64,000 nucleotides of DNA, taken from JAHEKD01 sp965215945 (lineage in GTDB: Bacteria; Pseudomonadota; Gammaproteobacteria; Arenicellales; JAHEKD01). Below the pieces are notes generated by a model that worked only from the letters and a program-made list of their open reading frames with translations, had not been told where the DNA came from and ran no database searches. Each line of letters opens with the position of its first letter. The stretch's first letter is position 1. The translations under genes and the position numbers were made by a program. The stretch covers positions 1 to 64,000 of the forward strand of contig CBDCFC010000021.1 in NCBI GenBank assembly GCA_965215945.1, given 5' to 3'. Below, piece by piece: positions 42,919-50,259 of this stretch.

Positions 42919-43620
42919 TTGCTGTTTGCAGTCATACAAAAAGAATTCTCCATGCTGGATCCTGTAAAGCTTACAGAGGTCTATTCAGATGTATTTGAGC
43001 TGAGTAAAATTGACGCCCAAACTAAAATTCAGGCAAAGCCCTGCGGAATACTGGCTTTTGGTCTTGAAGAAACTCAGGCAGATAAGTTTATCGAAAAGTT
43101 ATCTGTTTTAAACTATCCTTGCTACAAAAGAAAAATCTCTGAACTGGTTCCTTTGCACGATTCCGTAACCGTTCACAGTGCAGTTTTCTCTGACAGTGGT
43201 ATAACCTTTGAGAATTTATTTGGAAAACAACAACGGATTCTCTGGAACCATATTCAAATGGTAGAGCTTTATAAGCTGCAGGGGAAATCAATAAGCCTAC
43301 AAAATAGAAAAAAAGCTAAACGAATTGGCAAACCCAGTACTGTTACCATAAAAAAGGAACAGATGAGGATTGATAAATACATCGATATTTATTCCGATTC
43401 ACCCTCACCTAGAATACAAATTGAGGCTTCGCGCTTCAATTATTCAGGACTAGCAGAGAAAATGACTTCTGACAGTCAGTTAAATTTTCAACTGCTTGTT
43501 GAGCAGATAAAAAGCTATTGTGACAAGTATAAATTAGAATTTAGAGATTCAACTCAACAAAGTTCATACTCTTCTATACAAGAGCTCGAAAGATATTCTC
43601 ACTGGAAGCTTCAATTGTAA
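42919..43620 (+). CDS. hypothetical cytoplasmic protein
   Basis: A 233-residue protein. The TTG at 42919 is favoured because GAGAGG lies 7 nt upstream; an ATG at 42952 has no such site. The middle (SVTVHSAVFSDSGITFENLFGKQQRILWNHIQMVELYKL) reads like a PH-like or other small beta-domain in which a value is set and compared, but no family can be named. It lies 148 nt behind the PLP gene. Confidence 0.5.
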   Translation: MLFAVIQKEFSMLDPVKLTEVYSDVFELSKIDAQTKIQAKPCGILAFGLEETQADKFIEKLSVLNYPCYKRKISELVPLHDSVTVHSAVFSDSGITFENLFGKQQRILWNHIQMVELYKLQGKSISLQNRKKAKRIGKPSTVTIKKEQMRIDKYIDIYSDSPSPRIQIEASRFNYSGLAEKMTSDSQLNFQLLVEQIKSYCDKYKLEFRDSTQQSSYSSIQELERYSHWKLQL

Positions 43621-43767
43621 ACTTATACCCCAAGACCTGAATCTATTTCCCCTTTAAAATATCTAAATTAAATGATAATTGACCGAAGAAGTGGGTAGTC
43701 GCTTTCTTCTTAGAGTTTTAGTACTTATCAAAAATGTCACTTTTGTCAAAAGAATCGTTTTTTTTGC

Positions 43768-43796
43768 TTGATTAATTTTGTGTTAAGGAATACAGT
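43768..43796 (+). promoter_or_regulatory. possible promoter of the TonB receptor gene
   Basis: TTGATT (43768-43773), a 17-bp spacer and TACAGT (43791-43796) lie about 60 nt before the ATG at 43854. No Fur-type or cobalamin-type element was recognised in the 233-bp gap. Confidence 0.4.
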
Positions 43797-43853
43797 TCAT
43801 GCTGTTGTGTCAATGTTTACGAGTTTGTCTAACTGCGAAGAAAGGAAAAATTT

Positions 43854-45941
43854 ATGAGACTGTTGTCTGCTATGGCGGCCTTAGGACTTACACTGACATC
43901 TGTATCCGCTGCGGAAACTGAGGTTGTGAAAAAGGAAGCCGGGAAGGAATACTACAGGGTAATTGCTACACCATACGAGGGTGATGGCGCAGATGTCCCT
44001 TCCAGAGTTTTTCGAATTAAAGAAGATGAAGTGACAATGAAACTTCAGGCAACTGCATTTGCTGAAGCTTTACATCAAACACCTGGTATTTATGTACAGA
44101 AAACTTCACCAGATCGAGGAGCTCCAATCATTCGTGGGATGAGCACCTCAAGAAATGTTCTTATTGCAGATGGGGTAAGAGTTAATAATTCTATTTTACG
44201 TGAAGGTCCAAATGAATATTGGAACTTAATTAATCCATTTTTATACCAGAATATAGAAGTCATCTTGGGACCGGGCTCTGTTATCTATGGTTCTGACGCA
44301 ATTGGTGGTGTTGTTCTGGCAAGTTCAAATGCACTTCCTCGCGGTGAAGCCGGACAAGGTCTGCAAATGCTGGGCGGCGATGTATTTATGCGCTATGGTT
44401 CAGCTCAAAATGCCTTTCAGGAACATGTTCAAATGCGTCTGGGTTATAATGATGATTTGGCAATCTCATTTGGACTTACAAGAGGTGATTTTGGTGACCT
44501 GCAAATGGGCAATACCACAGCCCTTCCAAACAGTGACTATGAGACTCAGGGAGCTTTCCTCAGGTTAGAATATGACGTCGATTTAAATAGTACTTTATTA
44601 TTTGGGTATGATTTTTACGATATGGACGATGTTAATCGAGTTCACTCTACAACATATGCAAAGCCTTTTCACGGTGCTGTTCTCGACGGTGATCTAAGTT
44701 ATAGAGTTAAAGATATGCATAGACATGCAGCTTATTTACGCTGGATGTACAGAGATGGAAAAGGATTTATTCGAGATGCAGATGTCGGTGTTTCATTTTC
44801 TTCTTTGACTGAGAGAGAAGCCAGGTTTGATGATGTCACTTACAATAGAACAAGAAAAACACACCTTAGAGACGATACTTACGCTTTAAATATCAGATTA
44901 GTAAGTGATACCTCAATAGGTGAGCTGACTTATGGAGTTGATTACTACTACGATGTAGTTAACTCATGGCGCAAGAATTATTCAGCAGCTACTGGAGCTT
45001 TTACCAGTGAACCAATTCAAGGATCTGTGGCAGATGATGCTGAATATCACCAGTTTGGTATTTATGTTCAAGATAAAATAGGAATTACTGACGATCTTGA
45101 TTTAGTTTTAGGCTCAAGGTTTTCCTGGGTAAGAATGAATGCCAATGAAGTTATTACAGACAGTGGTGAAGTTGATGGTGACTGGAACGCGTTAACAAAC
45201 TCAGCACACTTAGTTTATAGATTTACAGAAGATACGAATGGATACATTGGTGTTTCTCAGGGCTTCAGAGCGCCGAACTTGTCTGACTCAACTAGAAGTG
45301 GCCAATTTGCATCCGGCGGAAGTGAAGGGCCGAGTGCAGATCTTGACCCAGAATATTACACAACTTATGAAGCTGGGTTAAATGTCAATAAAGAGATGTA
45401 TAATTTTGGTTTATCAGTCTTCTATACTCAGATAGATGGATTCATAGAGCGTTTATCGGCAGCTAAAGATAATATCGATGGTCATCTGTATGGAGCTGAG
45501 CTATATGGTGAATATTGGTTGAATAAACACTGGGCCTTGTTTGGAAATATAAGTTGGGTTGAAACGTATATGCACAACTATATTGGTAACGATAAAACTA
45601 ATGATAAGCACAGAGATCAATTGAGTAAAGTTCCCCCGTTAAACGGTATTCTTGGTCTTAGGTGGCAGCCTAACGATAAATTCTACGGCGAAATCTATAC
45701 AGAAATGGCAAATGATCAGGATGACTTATCAAGAGATGATCGTGCTGATGATCAGAGAATTCCTCCTGGTGGAACTCCTGGGTTTGTAACCTATAACATG
45801 CGTTTTGGTTATAAGCTTTGTGAAAACCTTGACCTAGGTTTGCGTTTAGAGAACTTGAGTGATGAGTATTATAGAATTCACGGTTCCGGACAGAATGCCG
45901 CCGGGAGAAGTGCAACTATAACTCTTCATTATAAATTCTAA
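43854..45941 (+). CDS. TonB-dependent outer-membrane receptor
   Basis: A 695-residue protein: signal peptide (1-19), TonB-box/plug domain (about 35-165: FAEALHQTPGIYVQKTSPDRGAPIIRGMSTSRNVLIADGVRVNN ... GPGSVIYGSDAIGGVV), then a 22-strand type barrel ending in the aromatic SATITLHYKF. Typical uptake substrates are iron chelates or cobalamin; the sequence does not decide. It has its own terminator and no visible transporter neighbours. GAAAGGA precedes the start. Confidence 0.92.
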   Translation: MRLLSAMAALGLTLTSVSAAETEVVKKEAGKEYYRVIATPYEGDGADVPSRVFRIKEDEVTMKLQATAFAEALHQTPGIYVQKTSPDRGAPIIRGMSTSRNVLIADGVRVNNSILREGPNEYWNLINPFLYQNIEVILGPGSVIYGSDAIGGVVLASSNALPRGEAGQGLQMLGGDVFMRYGSAQNAFQEHVQMRLGYNDDLAISFGLTRGDFGDLQMGNTTALPNSDYETQGAFLRLEYDVDLNSTLLFGYDFYDMDDVNRVHSTTYAKPFHGAVLDGDLSYRVKDMHRHAAYLRWMYRDGKGFIRDADVGVSFSSLTEREARFDDVTYNRTRKTHLRDDTYALNIRLVSDTSIGELTYGVDYYYDVVNSWRKNYSAATGAFTSEPIQGSVADDAEYHQFGIYVQDKIGITDDLDLVLGSRFSWVRMNANEVITDSGEVDGDWNALTNSAHLVYRFTEDTNGYIGVSQGFRAPNLSDSTRSGQFASGGSEGPSADLDPEYYTTYEAGLNVNKEMYNFGLSVFYTQIDGFIERLSAAKDNIDGHLYGAELYGEYWLNKHWALFGNISWVETYMHNYIGNDKTNDKHRDQLSKVPPLNGILGLRWQPNDKFYGEIYTEMANDQDDLSRDDRADDQRIPPGGTPGFVTYNMRFGYKLCENLDLGLRLENLSDEYYRIHGSGQNAAGRSATITLHYKF

Positions 45942-45957
45942 GTTATAATTTGATTTT

Positions 45958-45990
45958 CGGCCGAGTTTTTGTAACTCGGTCGATTTTTTT
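45958..45990 (+). terminator. terminator after the TonB receptor gene
   Basis: CGGCCGAGTT (45958-45967) and AACTCGGTCG (45973-45982) form a 10-bp stem with one G-U pair and a 5-nt loop, followed by seven T (45984-45990). The next gene starts only 12 nt downstream. Confidence 0.85.
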
Positions 45991-46001
45991 AGGGTGTAGA
46001 G

Positions 46002-47147
46002 ATGTTTAAAATTTTAATCTTTTTGTTCCTGTCATTTAGTCTTTCAGCTCAGGTTGATTTTACTAAGATAAGTGAAATGGCCAGTAAAGCTAAAGAAGGC
46101 GATAAAGAGTCAATCACAGCTTTGTATAAAGCAAGCCTGGATAAAAAGAATAAGGAATTGCATCCATACCTGGTGAAAGCCGTTACTTTGATGATGCTTA
46201 AGTCTTCCAGTAAAGCTACGGGTAAATACCTACAAAATGTAAAGTCATTAAAACTCATACCCAATGTATTATCCTTTCTGGAAAGTCCGCCAATTTTAAA
46301 AGACTGCCACAAGTGTAAAGGCTTTGGAGTTTCACTTGTAGATTGCCGCAAGTGCAAAGAGGGAGCTTGCCGGAACTGTAAAGGAGAGGCTGTTATCTCT
46401 TATGGCAGTGGAAAAAGCAGAAAGGAAAACCCTTGTGTTTCATGTAAAGAAACAGGACATTGCCAATCTTGTAAAGGTTCAAATAAACTGCCGACTAAGT
46501 GTACAGTATGCCGGGCAAAAGGAGCGATATTTGATAGAACAGCTTTTGCACCGGAAAGTAAAAGAGCTTTAGAACTTCTTTTGAATAAGTCCTTAGAGCT
46601 GGATGGAGATTCAAGTACTGTATTTGATGTCGAAGTCCTCAATGAGGAAAAGAAAATTCAACAGGCTGCCAAAGACTGGCTGAAAGCTCGGGCCAAACGA
46701 GCAGCTGAGTGGCAGGAGCTAGAAAAGAAAAGACTGGCTGCAGTTAAAAAGCGCAATAGGGGCAACAAAGATTCAAAGTTTATAACAATGGAAGAGACTG
46801 CCGTTGTTGAAACATATGAAGAGGGTGGCTCAACCTCGACGCTCGATCATATTTGTAAAGAGATTTCAGAATATATAAAGGGACAGGAAAGAAAATCCAA
46901 GCAGAGTGTCCTTGTGAAGGTCTACGGTCAATTTTTGTCAGATGTCCCAACAGTTCATGTTGTCGTTACAGATGAATTTAAAAATGCATCATTCGATTAT
47001 AAGCAGCGGGCGGCAGAAGGTTTTTTTAAATTCTCCCTGCTAAGAGCACAGAGAAACGGCTACGACGGAATAGCTTTTGTTTTATTAGATAATGCCGGTA
47101 ATCAGCTAGGCAGTACCAACCCGCAAGGCTTTGTTCTAAACAAATAA
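46002..47147 (+). CDS. secreted CxxC-rich protein with DnaJ-type zinc-finger spacing
   Basis: A 381-residue protein with signal peptide (MFKILIFLFLSFSLSAQ). Residues about 103-180 carry six CxxC pairs (CHKC, CRKC, CRNC, CVSC, CQSC, CTVC), several as CxxCxG, as in the DnaJ cysteine-rich domain but without J-domain. A Lys/Arg/Glu-rich helical stretch follows, then a C-terminal alpha/beta part (DEFKNASFDYKQRAAEGFF). CxxCxG motifs bind zinc; a periplasmic DnaJ-like scaffold is possible, function unknown. The start lies directly after the TonB receptor terminator, with AGGGTG 6-8 nt upstream. Confidence 0.7.
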   Translation: MFKILIFLFLSFSLSAQVDFTKISEMASKAKEGDKESITALYKASLDKKNKELHPYLVKAVTLMMLKSSSKATGKYLQNVKSLKLIPNVLSFLESPPILKDCHKCKGFGVSLVDCRKCKEGACRNCKGEAVISYGSGKSRKENPCVSCKETGHCQSCKGSNKLPTKCTVCRAKGAIFDRTAFAPESKRALELLLNKSLELDGDSSTVFDVEVLNEEKKIQQAAKDWLKARAKRAAEWQELEKKRLAAVKKRNRGNKDSKFITMEETAVVETYEEGGSTSTLDHICKEISEYIKGQERKSKQSVLVKVYGQFLSDVPTVHVVVTDEFKNASFDYKQRAAEGFFKFSLLRAQRNGYDGIAFVLLDNAGNQLGSTNPQGFVLNK

Positions 47148-47154
47148 AATTTTA

Positions 47155-47200
47155 GTCGGGCTGAGAGCATTTAAGTACACATAGTCAGCCCGGCTTTTTT
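47155..47200 (+). terminator. terminator of the CxxC-rich protein gene
   Basis: GTCGGGCTGA (47155-47164) pairs with TCAGCCCGGC (47185-47194) in a 10-bp stem with one G-U pair, followed by six T. Confidence 0.85.
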
Positions 47201-47318
47201 CATTGTTAACATTTATTTAATTGATTTGGACTTCCACGTAGCTTTTAAAAGTTTATAATTCTTTATCTTTATGTTAAAAAGTAATGAAACTCTAATTCAA
47301 TGTAGAAAGGGTGAGTTT

Positions 47319-48476
47319 ATGTTCCGAGTGATGCTGATCTCAGTATTTTTATTAGTTCCAGGTTTGTTAGCAGTAAATGGAATAGATGGCGACCTTCGTA
47401 AAAAGGTAGACGCCAGTGTGGCCAAAGCAGCCTCTTATCTGGTTCAGAAACAAAATCAGAACGGTTCCTGGGGTCCATACGGCGGTATGCCAGAGTTTAC
47501 AGCATTGGCAGCTACAGCACTTGCTACAAGCTCTCAAGCTGAAGAAACGAAAGTTAAAGCAGCTCTCGCAAAAGCCGAAGGCTATATTCTAAAGCATGCC
47601 AACGAAGACGGTTCTATCTGGAGAAAGAGTGATAGAGGATACCCAAACTATTCGACTTCAGTATCTTTAGTTTCTCTGTTCCTCTTAAATCCTGAGAAAA
47701 ATAAAAAAGTTATTTTAAAAGCCAGAGAATGGCTTAAAAGAAGCCAGTTTACGGCTCAAACAGCCGCAAATAAGATTGATGCCGGTGGCATAGGCTATGG
47801 GAAAGGAAAAAATGTTGCGGACTTGTCAAACACTCAGATGGCTTTAGAAGCTCTGTATTTAACTAGAGAAATAGAGCAGGAAGGTGTTGCAGCTCGTGAT
47901 GTTAAAACGACTCTTGAGAGCTTTAAAATGGCGGATGAGTTTTTAAGCCGCTGTCAGGCAAATCCAAAAACTAACGATCAAAAATGGGCTAAAAGTGTAA
48001 ATGGTGACGATATCGGAGGTTTTATTTATTCTCCAGATAGAGTAAAAGTCGAAAAAGACGGTAAAAAGACAGATCATAAAGTCTATGGATCTATGACTTA
48101 TGCAGGTTTGAAATCAATGATTTATGTGGGCTACATGAAAGATGACAAGCTTAATAAAGAAGACCCTCGAGTAAAAGCTGCGGTTTCATGGGCCTCTAAG
48201 CACTACTCCGTTGACAATAACCCTGGAGTTGGAACTTCTGGTTTGTTTTATTACCTGCAGACTTTTTCAAAAGCTTTACATGCCTATGGCGAAGAAACTA
48301 TTAAAGATGGAAAAGGAAAGTCTCGGAACTGGAGAAAAGATGTTGCTGAAAAATTAATTTCAATGCAAAAAGCTGAAGGTTACTGGGTTAATGATAATGG
48401 ACGCTGGATGGAAAATGTTCCCGAAATGGTAACTGCATTTGCTCTATCTACTATTAACAATGCACTAAGCAAATAA
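47319..48476 (+). CDS. secreted prenyltransferase/squalene-oxidase-like repeat protein
   Basis: A 385-residue protein with signal peptide (MFRVMLISVFLLVPGLLA). The ATG at 47319, preceded by AAAGGGTG, is preferred over 47271, which adds 16 residues before the signal. The body has alpha/alpha-toroid repeats as in prenyltransferases and terpene cyclases: AASYLVQKQNQNGSWGPYGG, GYILKHANEDGSIWR, AEKLISMQKAEGYWVN. Such secreted repeat proteins are common in PVC bacteria and probably not terpene cyclases; no DxDD motif is seen. It has its own terminator. Confidence 0.82.
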   Translation: MFRVMLISVFLLVPGLLAVNGIDGDLRKKVDASVAKAASYLVQKQNQNGSWGPYGGMPEFTALAATALATSSQAEETKVKAALAKAEGYILKHANEDGSIWRKSDRGYPNYSTSVSLVSLFLLNPEKNKKVILKAREWLKRSQFTAQTAANKIDAGGIGYGKGKNVADLSNTQMALEALYLTREIEQEGVAARDVKTTLESFKMADEFLSRCQANPKTNDQKWAKSVNGDDIGGFIYSPDRVKVEKDGKKTDHKVYGSMTYAGLKSMIYVGYMKDDKLNKEDPRVKAAVSWASKHYSVDNNPGVGTSGLFYYLQTFSKALHAYGEETIKDGKGKSRNWRKDVAEKLISMQKAEGYWVNDNGRWMENVPEMVTAFALSTINNALSK

Positions 48477-48502
48477 AGAATCTTTCCTTTTTAAGTCTAA
48501 TT

Positions 48503-48534
48503 CCCGGGATGAGTAAATCACCCGGGTTTTTTTT
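48503..48534 (+). terminator. terminator of the prenyltransferase-like gene
   Basis: CCCGGG (48503-48508) pairs with CCCGGG (48521-48526), extended by a TGA/TCA inner helix across a bulge, and followed by eight T. Confidence 0.8.
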
Positions 48535-48584
48535 ATGTAAAGTTAAATATTGAGACAAAATATCAATAAAAGAGTTATTTGCTG

Positions 48585-48613
48585 TTGAATTAGTCTTTGT
48601 AGCAGATTATAAT
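48585..48613 (+). promoter_or_regulatory. strong promoter of the unassigned RNA
   Basis: TTGAAT (48585-48590), a 17-bp spacer and a perfect TATAAT (48608-48613), with no ORF behind it before the terminator at 48838-48873. Transcription would start near 48620. Confidence 0.65.
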
Positions 48614-48619
48614 CTTATT

Positions 48620-48873
48620 ATGTAGTTGAGAATAAGTTTCAACTATCGGATGATTGGGTAACAGTTTATTTCCTTCTGTTATCCAGTAAAGGTCTGAAGA
48701 CTCTCTCCTTCAGCCTTAGTTTAGAGACGCACAACCAATAGTATTGAGCTCTTCAATACGAACAGTCCGGGTTCCATAGCCATCGGAGGCCTGGTCAAAC
48801 AACGAGGGTAGTCCAAGGACCCTTGCTGTTTTAAGACAAAGCGGGTATCGAAAGCTACCCGCTTTAGTTTTTT
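48620..48873 (+). ncRNA. candidate structured non-coding RNA, about 255 nt
   Basis: The stretch has its own promoter, its own terminator and no usable reading frame. It folds into a series of local hairpins: TAGTTGA/TCAACTA (48623-48645), GGGTAACAG/CTGTTATCC (48656-48684), GG-CTGAAG/CTTCAG-CC (48691-48715), GTATTGA/TCAATAC (48741-48759), a CCGG-rich stem around 48765-48795, and the terminator stem. RNase P, tmRNA and SRP signatures were looked for and not seen. A 6S-like RNA, an unassigned sRNA, or a leader for the gene at 48949 remain possible. Confidence 0.5.
48838..48873 (+). terminator. terminator at the 3' end of the unassigned RNA
   Basis: AAAGCGGGTA (48838-48847) and TACCCGCTTT (48856-48865) form a perfect 10-bp stem with an 8-nt loop, followed by AGTTTTTT. 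Confidence 0.9.
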
Positions 48874-48948
48874 CAATATTTGATCATGGAAATTTCTATC
48901 GTTTTGGATATTATGTATAGGAATCCAATAATTGAGGTTTGGCGTTTT

Positions 48949-49353
48949 ATGAAATTCTTTCTTCCCTTTTTGATCGTAGTATCTTTATTTGTTTCCTGTA
49001 CCAATGAAACACATGGGCCTGAATACGAAAAGCGTATGAGACTGGCAGAGCAGAAGGTTGATAAAATCATGGAAATGATGGACCTGCCGGAGTATGGCCT
49101 GGTTAAAATGTCCAGTGAAGATCTTTACTTAAGCAAAGACTATCAGCATGCCGCAGATGAGATGATGAAGTGGGGCCGTGAATTAAAAGACCTTGACCAC
49201 CCGGATAAAAAGTTCATTGAAATGAATCAAGTGATGTTCGACGCATTCGACGGATTTGAGATTGCTTTGAAAAGCCGAGATAAAGAGAAAATTGCCAGTG
49301 CCTGGAAAGTTGTGGCTAAGTCCTGTAAAGACTGTCATGACGTCTATGATTAA
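48949..49353 (+). CDS. cytochrome c'-like heme lipoprotein
   Basis: A 134-residue protein from the ATG at 48949 (GAGG about 10 nt upstream). The lipobox LFVSC gives a lipidated Cys at residue 17. The remainder is all-helical with a single heme-binding CKDCH near the C-terminus (SCKDCHDVYD), the position and context used by cytochrome c' four-helix proteins, which bind NO/CO or act in electron transfer. The longer in-frame reading from 48880 adds a non-signal segment. It lies 75 nt downstream of the RNA terminator. Confidence 0.75.
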   Translation: MKFFLPFLIVVSLFVSCTNETHGPEYEKRMRLAEQKVDKIMEMMDLPEYGLVKMSSEDLYLSKDYQHAADEMMKWGRELKDLDHPDKKFIEMNQVMFDAFDGFEIALKSRDKEKIASAWKVVAKSCKDCHDVYD

Positions 49354-49376
49354 TTTTTGAAAACGAACCGGGCGCC

Positions 49377-49572
49377 CAATGTCATTGAATTAAGGGCTGA
49401 AGACCCGATATATTTAAAGCCCAGCGGTAAGCGAAGCGCAGCCCTGGGTTATAGTATTTTCCATATTAATAAGCACTGTAAGTGCGACATGTATTCTCTT
49501 CAGCCAAGCTTATCTCCAATTGCCGAGCAGGGGCTCAGCGAGCCCAGGAAGTAGCTTAATTCAATGACATTG
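49377..49572. repeat. 196-bp element with 18-bp terminal inverted repeats (MITE-like)
   Basis: CAATGTCATTGAATTAAG (49377-49394) and its exact reverse complement (49555-49572) bound a 160-bp interior full of smaller stems (for example GCCCAGCGGTAAGCGAAGCGCAGCCCTGGG-like arms at about 49418-49457, written here only as positions, and GGGCTC/GAGCCC at about 49530-49545). ACCGGGC occurs directly on both sides (49367-49373; 49573-49579). No transposase is encoded. A 65-residue frame inside (49357-49554) has no ribosome-binding site and is not called a gene. It looks like a non-autonomous mobile or REP-type repeat. Confidence 0.6.
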
Positions 49573-49606
49573 ACCGGGCACTAAGCCCGGTAAAGCCTAA
49601 GCCGTA

Positions 49607-50107
49607 TTAACCGCAAGTACCGCTACTGCAGCAGTCATCTTCTTTAGCTTGGTGAATGTGACCATGGCTAATTTCTTCTTCTGTGGCATCACGTATATCT
49701 TTGACTGAACCTTCAAACTTAAGAGGAACACCGGCAAGAGGGTGATTTTCATCAACAACGACTTCATTCTCTCTTACTTCAACGATTGTCGCAATGACAA
49801 CGTTTTCATCCTGATCCAAAGTTTGGAATTGCATACCGGGCTGCAAATTATCAGATTCGAAATTTTCTTTTCCGACAGTAATAACCAGATCTTCATTTTT
49901 ATCGCCAAAAGCATCTGCAGGCTGAAGAGTAAAATTAAAATCATCTCCGGCTTTTAGACCGTCAATGGCTTTTTCAAGTGCAGGGAGAATGTTTTCATGG
50001 CCGTGGAGGTAAACCAGGTTGCTGTCTTCAGTGTCATCCAGGACATCGCCCTTATCATTAGTCATTTTGTAGGAAATTGTAACAACTTTATCGTTAATAG
50101 CATTCAT
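49607..50107 (-). CDS. slyD: SlyD-type FKBP peptidyl-prolyl isomerase
   Basis: A 166-residue protein with the SlyD layout: FKBP strands VVTISYKMTNDKGDVLDDT, a YLHGHENILPALEKAIDGLKAGD signature, the inserted IF domain (PADAFGDKNEDLVITV ... DENHPLAGVPLKFEG), and a C-terminal His/Cys tail (HGHIH, CCSSGTCG) likely to bind metal such as nickel. It catalyses proline isomerisation and acts as a chaperone. It is a single gene, divergent from the DUF349 protein. Confidence 0.93.
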   Translation of the reverse strand: MNAINDKVVTISYKMTNDKGDVLDDTEDSNLVYLHGHENILPALEKAIDGLKAGDDFNFTLQPADAFGDKNEDLVITVGKENFESDNLQPGMQFQTLDQDENVVIATIVEVRENEVVVDENHPLAGVPLKFEGSVKDIRDATEEEISHGHIHQAKEDDCCSSGTCG

Positions 50108-50259
50108 ATGATAAACCTTCTTATTTTTTACAGAAACTAATGCTGGAATCTTTTTTTAAAAGGTGTGAACGAAATAACTGCTGATCCTTGCTCAGATTCA
50201 TTTGTCATGTATTGTGTCTGTCCAGCAAACAGGAAACAGATTGACATATAGGAATGTTT

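Noticed and set aside
48620..48873. RNase P, tmRNA or SRP RNA identity for the structured RNA
   Set aside because: The expected signatures (GAGGAAAGTCC, tmRNA T-arm and resume codon, GGTCAGG...GGAAGC) were not found by eye; identity left open.
49357..49554. 65-residue frame overlapping the inverted-repeat element
   Set aside because: It ends inside the right terminal repeat, lacks a ribosome-binding site and contains the stem-forming interior; better explained by the repeat.
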